A DNA stretch of 64,000 nt from the NCBI RefSeq assembly GCF_900110945.1, contig NZ_FOFL01000008.1, positions 1 through 64,000 of the forward strand, written 5' to 3'. The notes under the pieces were generated by a model. It was not told the origin of the DNA. It saw nothing but the letters and a program-made list of their open reading frames with translations, and did no database searches. This document shows positions 6,324 through 14,859 of this stretch, in pieces (within the stretch, counting starts at the first letter, position 1; each line of letters starts with the position of its first letter). Source of the stretch: Devosia sp. YR412 (lineage in GTDB: Bacteria; Pseudomonadota; Alphaproteobacteria; Rhizobiales; Devosiaceae). A program made the position numbers and the translations under genes.

Positions 6324-8663
6324 TTAGTTCTTGTCGGCAGTTGCCTTGGGCTTTTTCGGCTTGGGCAGCGCCTTGGGTTTGGCTGGGCGCGGTGGGACCG
6401 CAATCAGCTCCAGCTTGGCCTCAGCACCCTCGCCGACCACGGCCACGGTAACCGTGCCGCCATTGACCAGTTCGCCGAACAGCACCTGGTCGGCCAGAGG
6501 CTTCTTGATGTGCTCCTGGATGACGCGACCCAAAGGCCGCGCACCCATGCGCTCGTCATAGCCGCGTTCGGCCAGCCAATCGGCGGCTTCCGGCTGCAGC
6601 ACGATGGTCACGCCACGCTCGGCCAGCTGGCCTTCGAGCTGAAGGACGAACTTTTCGACCACGCGGCGGACGACTTCGCGCGGCAGCGGGGCGAACGAGA
6701 TGATCGCATCAAGACGGTTGCGGAACTCCGGCGTGAACAGGCGGTTGATCGCCTCTTCGTCATCGCCCTGCTCGCGCTTGCGGCCGAAGCCGATCGGGCT
6801 CTTCTGCAGGTCCATGGCGCCAACGTTGGACGTCATGATCAGGATGACATTGCGGAAATCCACCGACTTGCCGTTGTGATCGGTCAGCTTGCCGTGGTCC
6901 ATCACCTGCAACAGGATGTTGTAGAGATCGGGATGGGCCTTTTCGATTTCGTCGAGCAGCACGACGCAATGTGGATGCTGGTCGACGCCATCGGTGAGCA
7001 GACCGCCCTGGTCAAAGCCGACATAGCCCGGAGGGGCGCCGATCAGGCGGGAGACCGTGTGACGCTCCATATACTCGGACATGTCGAAGCGCAGCAGTTC
7101 CACCCCGAGCGAGTCAGCGAGCTGCTTGGCGACTTCGGTCTTGCCGACGCCGGTCGGGCCGGTGAAGAGGTAAGAGCCGATCGGCTTTTCCGGTTCGCGC
7201 AGGCCGGCACGGGCCAGCTTGATCGCCGAGGACAGGGCTGTGATCGCCACGTCCTGGCCGAAGACCACGGTCTTGAGGCTGGTTTCAAGGCTCGACAGCA
7301 GTTCGGCGTCGGACTTGGACACCGATTTTGGCGGGATGCGGGCGATGGTGGCTATGGTCGCCTCGATGTCTTCCACGTCGATGATCGTCTTGCGATCCTC
7401 GAGCTTGAGCAGCATCTGGCCGGCGCCGGTCTCGTCGAGCACGTCGATCGCCTTGTCAGGCAGTTTGCGGTCGTTGATGTAACGGGCCGAGAGCTCGACG
7501 GCGGCCTTGAGGGCCTCGTCGGTATACTTGATCTTGTGGAACTCTTCGAAATAGGGCCGCAGCCCCTTCACGATCTCGATCGCATCGGGAACGGACGGCT
7601 CATTGACGTCAATCTTCTGGAAGCGCCGAACCAGGGCGCGGTCCTTCTCGAAGAACTGGCGGTATTCCTTATAGGTGGTCGAGCCGATGCAGCGTATCGC
7701 GCCGGAAGCCAGGGCAGGCTTCAGGAGATTGGATGCGTCGAGCGCACCGCCGGAGGTGGCGCCGGCGCCAATCATGGTGTGGATTTCGTCGATGAACAGC
7801 ACCGAATTGGGGAGCTTTTCGAGCTCCTTCATCACGGCCTTGAGGCGCTCCTCAAAGTCACCGCGATAGCGCGTGCCAGCCAGCAGCGAACCCATATCGA
7901 GCGAATAGATGATCGCTTCCTTGAGCACTTCTGGGACGTCGCCCTCGACGATCTTGCGGGCCAGACCCTCGGCAATGGCGGTCTTGCCGACGCCGGCGTC
8001 ACCGACATAGATCGGGTTGTTCTTGGACCGGCGGCACAGCACCTGGATGGTGCGGCGCAGCTCGGCGTCGCGGCCGATCAGCGGATCGATCTTGCCGGCC
8101 TTAGCCTTGGCATTGAGATCGACGCAGAAATCGGCCAAAGCCGAGCTCTTCTTGGCCTCGGCGCCGCCTTCGGAATTGCCTTCGCCGTCTTCGGCTCCAC
8201 GCACTTTGCGTTCCTCGCTGGGACCCGACTTGGTAATCCCGTGGCTGATGAAATTGACCGCGTCCAGCCGGCTCATGTCCTGCTGTTCGAGGAAATAGGC
8301 GGCATGGCTTTCGCGTTCGGCAAAGATGGCGACGAGCACATTGGCACCCGTAACCTCTTCGCGACCGGATGACTGGACATGGATCACGGCACGCTGGATG
8401 ACGCGCTGGAAGGCGGCGGTGGGCCGCGCATCCTGACCATTGGCCACGATGAGACTGTCCAGTTCCTCATTGATGAAATCTTCGAGGTCGCTCTTGAGCG
8501 CGTCGACATCGACGTCGCAGCCGGTGAGCACGGCGATCGTTTCACGGTCGTCGGTCAGGGCCAGCAGCAGGTGCTCGAGCGTAGCGAACTCATGGTTGCG
8601 CTCACGCGCCAGGTTCATCGCCTGATGCAGAGCCTTTTCAAGTCCGCGGGAAAATGAGGGCAT
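6324..8663 (-). CDS. clpA: ATP-dependent Clp protease ATP-binding subunit ClpA
   Basis: ClpA unfolds substrates, including N-degron proteins handed over by ClpS, and feeds them to the ClpP chamber in the cytoplasm. The 779-residue protein has an N-terminal Clp repeat domain (FSRGLEKALHQAM), a first AAA+ module with Walker A GDAGVGKTAIAEG, a second with GPTGVGKTEVAKQL, and a ClpB-type D2-small domain (GYDERMGARPLGRVIQ). The tail is Lys/Pro-rich. AGGA lies seven bases before the ATG. It follows clpS by 9 bp and must share its transcript; a terminator follows its stop. Confidence 0.96.
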   Translation of the reverse strand: MPSFSRGLEKALHQAMNLARERNHEFATLEHLLLALTDDRETIAVLTGCDVDVDALKSDLEDFINEELDSLIVANGQDARPTAAFQRVIQRAVIHVQSSGREEVTGANVLVAIFAERESHAAYFLEQQDMSRLDAVNFISHGITKSGPSEERKVRGAEDGEGNSEGGAEAKKSSALADFCVDLNAKAKAGKIDPLIGRDAELRRTIQVLCRRSKNNPIYVGDAGVGKTAIAEGLARKIVEGDVPEVLKEAIIYSLDMGSLLAGTRYRGDFEERLKAVMKELEKLPNSVLFIDEIHTMIGAGATSGGALDASNLLKPALASGAIRCIGSTTYKEYRQFFEKDRALVRRFQKIDVNEPSVPDAIEIVKGLRPYFEEFHKIKYTDEALKAAVELSARYINDRKLPDKAIDVLDETGAGQMLLKLEDRKTIIDVEDIEATIATIARIPPKSVSKSDAELLSSLETSLKTVVFGQDVAITALSSAIKLARAGLREPEKPIGSYLFTGPTGVGKTEVAKQLADSLGVELLRFDMSEYMERHTVSRLIGAPPGYVGFDQGGLLTDGVDQHPHCVVLLDEIEKAHPDLYNILLQVMDHGKLTDHNGKSVDFRNVILIMTSNVGAMDLQKSPIGFGRKREQGDDEEAINRLFTPEFRNRLDAIISFAPLPREVVRRVVEKFVLQLEGQLAERGVTIVLQPEAADWLAERGYDERMGARPLGRVIQEHIKKPLADQVLFGELVNGGTVTVAVVGEGAEAKLELIAVPPRPAKPKALPKPKKPKATADKN

Positions 8664-8672
8664 ATGATGTTC

Positions 8673-9095
8673 CTATTGCTTTTCCATCACGCATTGCAGC
8701 GGATGCTGATTTTTGCGTGCCGTATCCATGACGCGGGTCACCTTGGTTTCGGCGACCTCGTATGGATATACGCCGCACTCACCCACCCCCTTTTGGTGAA
8801 CGTGCAGCATGATCTGCATGGCCTCTTCACGCGACTTGTTGAAGACGTCCTGCAAGACCAGAACGACGAATTCCATCGGCGTGTAATCGTCGTTGAGTAA
8901 GAGCACCCGATAGAGGCTTGGGCGCTTGGTTTTGGGCCGGGTCTTGGTGATGGTCCCGGTCTCGGTGCCGCCCTTGTCGCCCCCACTACCCTTGCCAGGA
9001 TCATCCTCCTTGGGCCCGGCATGAACGGGCACAGGCACCAGACGCAGAGCGTCCGGGGCCTCATCACGGTTGGCGAGGAGGTCAGGCATGATCAT
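8673..9095 (-). CDS. clpS: ATP-dependent Clp protease adapter ClpS
   Basis: ClpS recognises N-terminal destabilising residues and delivers N-degron substrates to ClpA. The core carries the family signature [13 protein letters not shown], then [23 protein letters not shown] and a C-terminal ETKVTRVMD. The N-terminal extension of about 60 mostly charged, Pro/Gly-rich residues is longer than in E. coli. The start is uncertain: ATGs at 9095 and 9089 lie close together with no strong Shine-Dalgarno, and the frame stays open to 9143. Gene order clpS-clpA supports the assignment. Confidence 0.92.
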   Translation of the reverse strand: MIMPDLLANRDEAPDALRLVPVPVHAGPKEDDPGKGSGGDKGGTETGTITKTRPKTKRPSLYRVLLLNDDYTPMEFVVLVLQDVFNKSREEAMQIMLHVHQKGVGECGVYPYEVAETKVTRVMDTARKNQHPLQCVMEKQ

Positions 9096-9444
9096 GGAAA
9101 GACATCTGCGTAAGGGAAAACGAAGCAGCATGGTGAGGACCATTATGTAGGCAAAAGATGGCCGGTGTTAAGGGGCAAAGCTTCGCGATTTTGTGAAGGT
9201 CGATAAACGGCGGCTTTCGGGGATTTTGGCAGCATCCACGCCCTCCCGTGCCGCTCGCTGTCAACGCTTCGTGACCCGCCCGACACATCCCGGACAAATT
9301 CGATCGCATTTTACGGAATGGTAACGGCGCTGACGTATTCTCCTGGGAATTAGCAGATCGACGGGCGCGTGGGGCTCCCCGGAAATCTCTCAGTTGTGTT
9401 GCGTACGGGCACAGAAGTGCCCGAGTTTAAAGTTGGAGTACCGG
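9096..9444. other. Divergent intergenic region between clpS and dac
   Basis: This gap of about 350 bp between divergent genes must hold both promoters. No reliable small gene, RNA gene or hairpin was recognised. The right end is AT-richer (around 9290-9350) and contains the approach to the GTG start of the carboxypeptidase, with GGAG at 9435-9438. Confidence 0.4.
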
Positions 9445-11025
9445 GTGGCTTCCCAGGCGAAAACCCCATGGCGCGTTGTGTTTACACGTGCCCTTGCCGC
9501 AATCGTCGTCGCCTTGGCGGTGACCGCCCATATGGCGGCTCCGGCTCACGCTATCGAAAACCTGCGCAAATATGCCGGCATCGTGGTCGACGCCAAGTCG
9601 GGCCAGGTGCTGTATGAAGAAAATGGCGACAGCAAGCGCTATCCCGCCTCGGTCGCCAAGGTGATGACACTGTATGTCCTGTTCCAGGAACTCAGCGCCG
9701 GCAACCTGAAACTCTCCACCAAGATGACGGTTTCCAAGCATGCCGCCGCGGCAGTGCCGACCAAGCTCGGTCTGCGCGCCGGCGCCACCATTACCGTGGA
9801 AGACGCCATCAAATCGCTGGTGACGCTGTCGGCCAATGACATGGCCCGCGTCATCGCCGAGCATATTTCCGGCTCGGAAGAAAAATTCGCCGAGCGCATG
9901 ACCGCGACGGCGCGTGCCATGGGCATGAAGAACACCACCTATCGCAATGCTTCGGGCCTACCCGACGGCGGCCAGACCACCACGGTGCGCGATCAGGCGA
10001 TCCTGGGCATTGCCATCTACCAGCACTTCCCCAGCTATTACGAATTCTTCCAGACCAAGAGCTTTTCCTACGGCAAGTCGACCTATGGCAACCACAACCG
10101 CGTGCTCGGTTACATGGGCGCCGTGGATGGCATCAAGACCGGCTATATCAATGCGGCCGGCTCGAACCTGCTTACCGCCGCCCGCAAGGATGGCCGCCAT
10201 ATCGTCGTCGTGGCCTTCGGCTTCAATTCGGCCGGCGCGCGCGACCAGAAGGTGCGCGAGCTCGTCGCCAACTATCTGCCCAAGGGTCGTAGCGGCTCCT
10301 ATTTGGCTCAGGTGCCGGTCCCCGGCCGCCAGGGTAGCGGCAATGTGCAGGTTGCCGTGGCGCAGTCGGCCCCGTCCGCTGGTCCAGTCTTCGTGATGCC
10401 AATGCCCCTGCCCGGCTTCCGCCTGGCGCAGCTGGTGGCTGCCAATGGCAACCAGCCGGCGCAGCCGATGCCCGCCGTCGTGGTGGCCAGCACGGCGCCG
10501 CAGCCGGTGCCGGTTCCAGCCGATCTCAACCAGCAGGCCGCCGTGCAGGCGGCCAATACGCTGGCCGCGCCGTCGCAGGCGCCACAGCCGGCCTATCCGA
10601 GCCAGGACATTATCGGTGCCTGGCTGAGCGAAAGCTACAATCTCGGCGCGCCGCCGTCGGCCCTAGGCCAGACCGTGCCATCCGCCCCGCTCGGCTTCGT
10701 GCCGCCGTCGGCCAATGTCGGCAGCGAGCAGCCGGTCGACCTGATGACCTCGGGTTCGGTGCAAACGGCCGATGTCGCCGCTGGTGGCTGGGTGGTGCAG
10801 ATCGGCGCCGGCCCGTCGGAAGATAGTGCCCGGGCCATGCTGTCGGCTGCTGCCGGCAAGGTCGGCAACTTGGGTGACTTCCGCTCCTATGTGGAGCGCT
10901 TCGAAAAGAACGGCCAGACCTTCTTCCGCGCCCGCTTCGTCGGCTTCGGCGATCGCGATGACGCTACGGCCATGTGCAACCAGCTCAAGCAGCAGGATCT
11001 CAGCTGCCTGGCGATGCAGAGCTAA
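9445..11025 (+). CDS. D-alanyl-D-alanine carboxypeptidase with C-terminal SPOR domain
   Basis: This is an S11-family penicillin-binding protein (DacA/DacF type) that trims the terminal D-Ala from peptidoglycan pentapeptides in the periplasm. Counting from the GTG start, the three active-site motifs are S69-V-A-K72, S129-A-N131 and K231-T-G233. A signal peptide ends near AAPAHA. A Pro/Ala/Gln-rich linker follows the catalytic domain, and the last 75 or so residues (GGWVVQIGAGPSEDSARAML onward) form a SPOR domain, which binds denuded septal glycan. The GTG at 9445 is preferred because GGAG lies six bases upstream; the in-frame start at 9394 lacks this. A septal role is inferred from SPOR and from nearby mipZ. 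Confidence 0.93.
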   Translation: MASQAKTPWRVVFTRALAAIVVALAVTAHMAAPAHAIENLRKYAGIVVDAKSGQVLYEENGDSKRYPASVAKVMTLYVLFQELSAGNLKLSTKMTVSKHAAAAVPTKLGLRAGATITVEDAIKSLVTLSANDMARVIAEHISGSEEKFAERMTATARAMGMKNTTYRNASGLPDGGQTTTVRDQAILGIAIYQHFPSYYEFFQTKSFSYGKSTYGNHNRVLGYMGAVDGIKTGYINAAGSNLLTAARKDGRHIVVVAFGFNSAGARDQKVRELVANYLPKGRSGSYLAQVPVPGRQGSGNVQVAVAQSAPSAGPVFVMPMPLPGFRLAQLVAANGNQPAQPMPAVVVASTAPQPVPVPADLNQQAAVQAANTLAAPSQAPQPAYPSQDIIGAWLSESYNLGAPPSALGQTVPSAPLGFVPPSANVGSEQPVDLMTSGSVQTADVAAGGWVVQIGAGPSEDSARAMLSAAAGKVGNLGDFRSYVERFEKNGQTFFRARFVGFGDRDDATAMCNQLKQQDLSCLAMQS

Positions 11026-11128
11026 GCCTGCCGGCTCGCGTATCTGAGCCGTGACGAAAGTACGAGCGACGCGCGTTTTGTGCCGCTCACCCGAACAGCA
11101 AATTGGCGCCTGTGTTTGGAGTAGCCCA

Positions 11129-11404
11129 ATGAGCGAACGTACTGCCTTGACAGAGCTGGCCAATTTCGTCGGCCAGTCGAGCCTCCTGTCGGAAGACATG
11201 GCGGTTCGCAATCGCGCCCTGCGCGGCATCACCCAGCGCATGCTACCGCGCAAGCGCAGCGTCGGCGAATTGCTGGGCGTGGTGCTGGCGCTATCGTCGC
11301 GCACCCGCCGCATGGTGCAGGAGCCGGTGGCCATCGATCTCGACGTGTTTGCCCCCGGTGGCGCCCGCGCCATCAGACTCAGCCTCAAGCGCGGCGCGGA
11401 CTAA
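11129..11404 (+). CDS. Conserved-looking small protein of unknown function
   Basis: I do not recognise this 91-residue protein. GGAG precedes the ATG at 11129 by seven bases. The sequence is charged and helix-forming (MSERTALTELANFVGQ, then RNRALRGITQRML, RKRSVGELLGVVLALSS) and ends in a basic RLSLKRG segment. It has no signal peptide or membrane span. It lies about 100 bp after the carboxypeptidase on the same strand, and its stop codon overlaps the convergent mipZ stop. Confidence 0.6.
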   Translation: MSERTALTELANFVGQSSLLSEDMAVRNRALRGITQRMLPRKRSVGELLGVVLALSSRTRRMVQEPVAIDLDVFAPGGARAIRLSLKRGAD

Positions 11405-12279
11405 ACGTCGGTCTTCATCATGTGAATGAAGGCGGCCTCGTCCGGCTTGGCCGCCGCGGCGATCTCGCTGGTCGGCAGATGAAGCGCCGCCACGAGATTG
11501 CGATATTCCTGTCGCGCTGACATATGCGACATGGACGGTACGCCGCCCAAAAGGTCCTGATCCAGCGGATCGAACACCGTCATTCCAGTCGGAAACAGCG
11601 AGCGAAAGATCACCCGCTCGGCAATGCCGTCGGCCACCCGGCAGCCCAGCCGCGTTGCCACCCGCTCCAGCATGGCCTGCACCTGCCGCATGTTGCGCGA
11701 CGACAGCATGGAGATGCGGTTGCGCACCAGCACCCAGTCGATGGTCTTGCCATCGATGCTGAGACGCTCGGAACGGGCTCGCTGCACCAATCTTGAATAG
11801 TGGCTCATCTCGCGCGGTTCGCCGGTGACCGGGTCGAACTGGGCGATGACGTTGAGGTCGATCAGGCTGTCATTGACCGGGGTGATCAGCGTATCGGCCA
11901 GCGAATGAGCCAGCCGCGTCAGATTGGTGTCGAAGCCGGGCGTGTCGATGACCAGGAAATCCGCATCATGTTCCACCTCGGCCACGGCCTGGCGGAACAG
12001 GTCGAACTCCTGCCGGTTGTTTTCCTTGGCCGAGTCGCCGCGCGCCAGGGGCAGATGGAAATGGGTGGCGTGGGGAATCTGGATGCCGTGCTTGCGGGAC
12101 CAGTCGCGCCGGTTGCGCACATAATGCGTCATGGTCTGCTGGCGGCTGTCGACGTCGAGCGAAGCGACCTTGAAGCCTTCGTAAAGCAGGTAGATGGCCA
12201 GATGAAAGGCGGTGGTGGACTTGCCCGACCCGCCTTTTTCGTTACCAACCACAATGACATGAACGCCACGACGCGCCAT
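11401..12279 (-). CDS. mipZ: MipZ-type division-plane ATPase, copy 1
   Basis: MipZ is a ParA-like ATPase that forms a gradient from ParB at the poles and blocks FtsZ assembly away from midcell. The 292-residue product has the deviant Walker A GNEKGGSGKSTTAFHLA and the diagnostic DVDSRQQTMTHYVRNR. FLVIDTPGFDTNLTRLAH is the Walker B/switch region, followed by PVNDSLIDLNV and RNRISMLSSRNMRQV. The ATG at 12279 starts MARRGVHVIVV; a longer in-frame start at 12315 adds no family sequence. It lies downstream of a close paralogue on the same strand, separated by about 100 bp. It differs mainly in a C-terminal tail of about 20 residues ending HMMKTDV. Confidence 0.93.
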   Translation of the reverse strand: MARRGVHVIVVGNEKGGSGKSTTAFHLAIYLLYEGFKVASLDVDSRQQTMTHYVRNRRDWSRKHGIQIPHATHFHLPLARGDSAKENNRQEFDLFRQAVAEVEHDADFLVIDTPGFDTNLTRLAHSLADTLITPVNDSLIDLNVIAQFDPVTGEPREMSHYSRLVQRARSERLSIDGKTIDWVLVRNRISMLSSRNMRQVQAMLERVATRLGCRVADGIAERVIFRSLFPTGMTVFDPLDQDLLGGVPSMSHMSARQEYRNLVAALHLPTSEIAAAAKPDEAAFIHMMKTDV

Positions 12280-12382
12280 GATACCCCCGACAACCGACAG
12301 GTCCGGAAGTCTCACGCTTGCGGCCCGACTGGCAAGGGCCGTTATGGTGAACTTTCAGTTAACGATTAACGGTGCAGGCTGT

Positions 12383-13225
12383 TCAAGCCGAAAGGCGGAT
12401 AGGCTCGACGTGGCGGGGCAGCAGCGGCAGGTTCAGCGAGGCCACGAGGTTGCGGTATTCCTGCCGGGCGCTGACGTGTGAGACCGAGGCGGATTCGACT
12501 TCGTCCTCGAGCGGATCAAAGACCGTAGTGCCTGATGGAAACAGCGAACGAAAGATGACGCGCTCGGCAATGCCGTCGGCCAGACGGCAGCCGAAGCGGG
12601 TGGCGATGCCATCGAGCGTGCCCTGCACCTGCCGCGCATTGCGTGAGGCCAGCATGGAAATGCGGTTGCGCACCAGCACCCAGTCGATGACCTCGCCGCC
12701 GATGGCGAGGCGTTCGGAACGGGCGCGCTGCACGAGGCGGGCATAGTGGCTGGTTTCGATTGGCAGGCCGGTGTCCGGATCGATGCGGGCCAGCACATTG
12801 ATGTCGATCAGGCTGTCATTGACCGGGGTCACCAGCGTGTCGGCCAGCGAATGGGCGAGACGCGTCAGATTGGTGTCGAAGCCAGGCGTATCGATGATCA
12901 GGAAATCGACCTTGTTTTCGACCTCCCCCACCGAGCGGCGGAACATGTCGAATTCGGCCTGTTGGTTTTCCTTGAGCGAGTCGCCCCAGGCCGAAGGCAG
13001 GTGGAAATGCAGCGGATTGGGCAGCTTGCGGCCGGTCTCCTGCATATGGGCGCGGCGGTTGCGGACATAATGGGTCAGCGTCTGCTGGCGGCTGTCGACG
13101 TCGATGGTGGCGACGCGATGGCCGGCATAGAGCAGGTAGACGGCCAGATGGAAGGCCGTGGTCGACTTGCCCGAGCCGCCCTTTTCATTTCCAACCACAA
13201 TGACATGCGCACCGTCACGTGCCAT
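12383..13225 (-). CDS. MipZ-type division-plane ATPase, copy 2
   Basis: This 280-residue paralogue of the adjacent mipZ keeps the same Walker A (GNEKGGSGKSTTAFHLA), DVDSRQQTLTHYVRNRR, IIDTPGFDTNLTRLAH and PVNDSLIDINVL motifs. Residue identity looks like roughly two thirds by eye. Nothing catalytic is missing, so it is not an obvious pseudogene. GGAGG lies five bases before the ATG at 13225. A CtrA-type box lies about 55 bp upstream, so this copy is first in the transcript and probably under cell-cycle control. Which copy does the MipZ job, or whether they form mixed dimers, cannot be told from sequence. Confidence 0.92.
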   Translation of the reverse strand: MARDGAHVIVVGNEKGGSGKSTTAFHLAVYLLYAGHRVATIDVDSRQQTLTHYVRNRRAHMQETGRKLPNPLHFHLPSAWGDSLKENQQAEFDMFRRSVGEVENKVDFLIIDTPGFDTNLTRLAHSLADTLVTPVNDSLIDINVLARIDPDTGLPIETSHYARLVQRARSERLAIGGEVIDWVLVRNRISMLASRNARQVQGTLDGIATRFGCRLADGIAERVIFRSLFPSGTTVFDPLEDEVESASVSHVSARQEYRNLVASLNLPLLPRHVEPIRLSA

Positions 13226-13278
13226 CGCCGCCTCCAAATCAGAGCCCTTGCCGTGACTGCTAACAACGGCTTGCGTGG

Positions 13279-13294
13279 TTAAGGAGCGGTTAAC
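13279..13294 (-). promoter_or_regulatory. CtrA-type binding box upstream of the mipZ pair
   Basis: The plus strand reads TTAAGGAGCGGTTAAC, an exact TTAA-N7-TTAAC match to the full CtrA site. It lies between the mipZ copy 2 start and the 3' end of the DnaJ-domain gene. A further TTAA occurs at 13307-13310. CtrA is the cell-cycle master regulator of Alphaproteobacteria. Confidence 0.65.
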
Positions 13295-13324
13295 ATGAGC
13301 AAAGTGTTAATGTACCGGAACGTG

Positions 13325-14020
13325 TCACCGGTTGAGCAGCAGGTCGCGGGCCTGGTTGATGCGGGCAGCGAGATAGCTGGAGCCGCCGTGGTCGGGATGC
13401 ACGGCTTTCATCAAATCCCTATGCGCGGCGCGGATTTGCTCCTCGCTGGCACCGGGCTTGAGGCCGAGCACGTCATAGGCTTCCGCCAATGGGTCGGAGG
13501 ATGTTGATTGCGACGGGCCACCGGCGTCCTGCTCAGCAAAATATTCGCGCCAGCCGCTGCGATTGGCGTCGAGCCAGCTTTCGAGCAGACTCAGGCTGTC
13601 AGAATCGGTCGCAACTTCTTCGAGCAGGATTCGGGTTTCCAGCTCGCCGAGGTCCATCAGGTCCATGCCGGCATATTGACCATTGAGCACCCGGCCGGAG
13701 ACCGTGCCGGTGTCGTGGTCGAGCTCCATGGCGAAGCGGTAGCTTTGCACTTTCGAGATATTGCCGGCGTCCATGGCCGGGCCATCGAAGGAGATCGGGC
13801 CGAGCCGGCCGGTGCGCAGGACGGAAAAGGCCGCGGCGCCGGCAAAGAAGGCGAGATCGATGCGCCGGGCAAAGAGCAGGCCAATAGCGATCAGGGCGCC
13901 GAATCCGCCGATCAGCCAGCGCAGGCTGCGCATCAGGAAGCGGCGGTCGAGCTTGCGGAGATAGTTATAGCCTGCAAAGCCGGCGAGCAGCAGGAAGCCG
14001 CCGAGGAAGAACCAACTCAT
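13325..14020 (-). CDS. Membrane-anchored DnaJ-domain protein
   Basis: The 231-residue protein has an N-terminal hydrophobic segment (MSWFFLGGFLLLAGFAGY), a second pair of spans around residues 35-65, a soluble middle, and a C-terminal J domain of about 60 residues (AYDVLGLKPGASEEQIRAAH ... VHPDHGG) with an intact HPD motif. J domains stimulate the ATPase of Hsp70/DnaK. The layout (membrane anchor plus C-terminal J domain) recalls TIM14/Pam18-like proteins. Its ATG overlaps the stop of the upstream VWA gene by four bases, so the two are translationally coupled. Confidence 0.85.
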   Translation of the reverse strand: MSWFFLGGFLLLAGFAGYNYLRKLDRRFLMRSLRWLIGGFGALIAIGLLFARRIDLAFFAGAAAFSVLRTGRLGPISFDGPAMDAGNISKVQSYRFAMELDHDTGTVSGRVLNGQYAGMDLMDLGELETRILLEEVATDSDSLSLLESWLDANRSGWREYFAEQDAGGPSQSTSSDPLAEAYDVLGLKPGASEEQIRAAHRDLMKAVHPDHGGSSYLAARINQARDLLLNR

Positions 14021-14736
14021 CGCGGCAACTGCGCCAATAGGGCTTGCGCGTGGCCGCTGGATTGCAGCTTGAGCAGATCCCTGCCCCCAGAAGCATAGGC
14101 GGCGACGGCTTTGAGCAAGGCTGCCAGCTCCTGGGGTGCCGAAGCGTCAAAGCGGGCGTAGGCGCCCTTGGTCAGGCGGGCGAAGTCGCGGAAGGCAGCT
14201 TCCACCGTGGCGTCGCGGCCCTCCTGGAAAATGAATAGTGGCAGGCCGAGCAGGCCAAGCTGTCCAGCCTTGTCTGCCAGCTCGTCGATATTTTCCTCAA
14301 TCGCATCGCCGACATAGACCACGGCATTGATGCGCCGCTTGGCATGTTCGGTGCGGGCATGGGCGAAGACCTTGCCGATCTGCGTATGGCCGCCCTGGCA
14401 GGCAATGCCGCTCATCAGTTTGGCCAGAGCCTCGCCATCAATGACCCATTTGCTGGCCCGGCATTCGCCGAAACCGCGGAAATAGAGAAGCTGCACTTGC
14501 AAGGCGCTGGGCTTGGGGATAGCGCGGAACATTTCGGCCTGCAGCGAACAGGCGAGATCCCAGGTGGGCTGGCGGCTCATGGTGGCGTCGAGGGCAAACA
14601 GCAGCCGGCCGTCCTGCGCTGCATTGGGCCGCGCCATGGCGCCGACCTGCTTTACGAAGGCGGAAATATCTCCGCTGACCTTGCCCTGCTGGGGAAGGCC
14701 GGAGGTCTTGCGCGCGACGGGGTCTTGTTCTGCCAT
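14017..14736 (-). CDS. VWA-domain protein
   Basis: The 239-residue product resembles von Willebrand factor A domain proteins: LLFALDATMSRQPTWD carries a D-x-T-x-S MIDAS-like motif near residue 50, and INAVVYVGDAIEENIDELAD matches a later strand and loop. There is no signal peptide, so a cytoplasmic location is likely. The ATG at 14736 was chosen because the upstream extension to 14832 is unlike any domain. It is the first gene of a coupled pair with the DnaJ-domain membrane protein. VWA proteins often partner with chaperone or AAA+ proteins; that role here is inference. Confidence 0.75.
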   Translation of the reverse strand: MAEQDPVARKTSGLPQQGKVSGDISAFVKQVGAMARPNAAQDGRLLFALDATMSRQPTWDLACSLQAEMFRAIPKPSALQVQLLYFRGFGECRASKWVIDGEALAKLMSGIACQGGHTQIGKVFAHARTEHAKRRINAVVYVGDAIEENIDELADKAGQLGLLGLPLFIFQEGRDATVEAAFRDFARLTKGAYARFDASAPQELAALLKAVAAYASGGRDLLKLQSSGHAQALLAQLPR

Positions 14737-14859
14737 GATTGCAATATGTGGGGCCGATGGCGGGACGGCAAGGGTCGCGGGGCTTGCGCACAGTTTCGTC
14801 AAGTTCACCCTCCGGTAACCGCTTGTGTCCATTTTGGCGAAAACTTTATGGATAGAGCC

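Noticed and set aside
6282..8372. 696-codon open frame on the plus strand opposite clpA
   Set aside because: It is antisense to clpA and shows no known domain or ribosome binding site.
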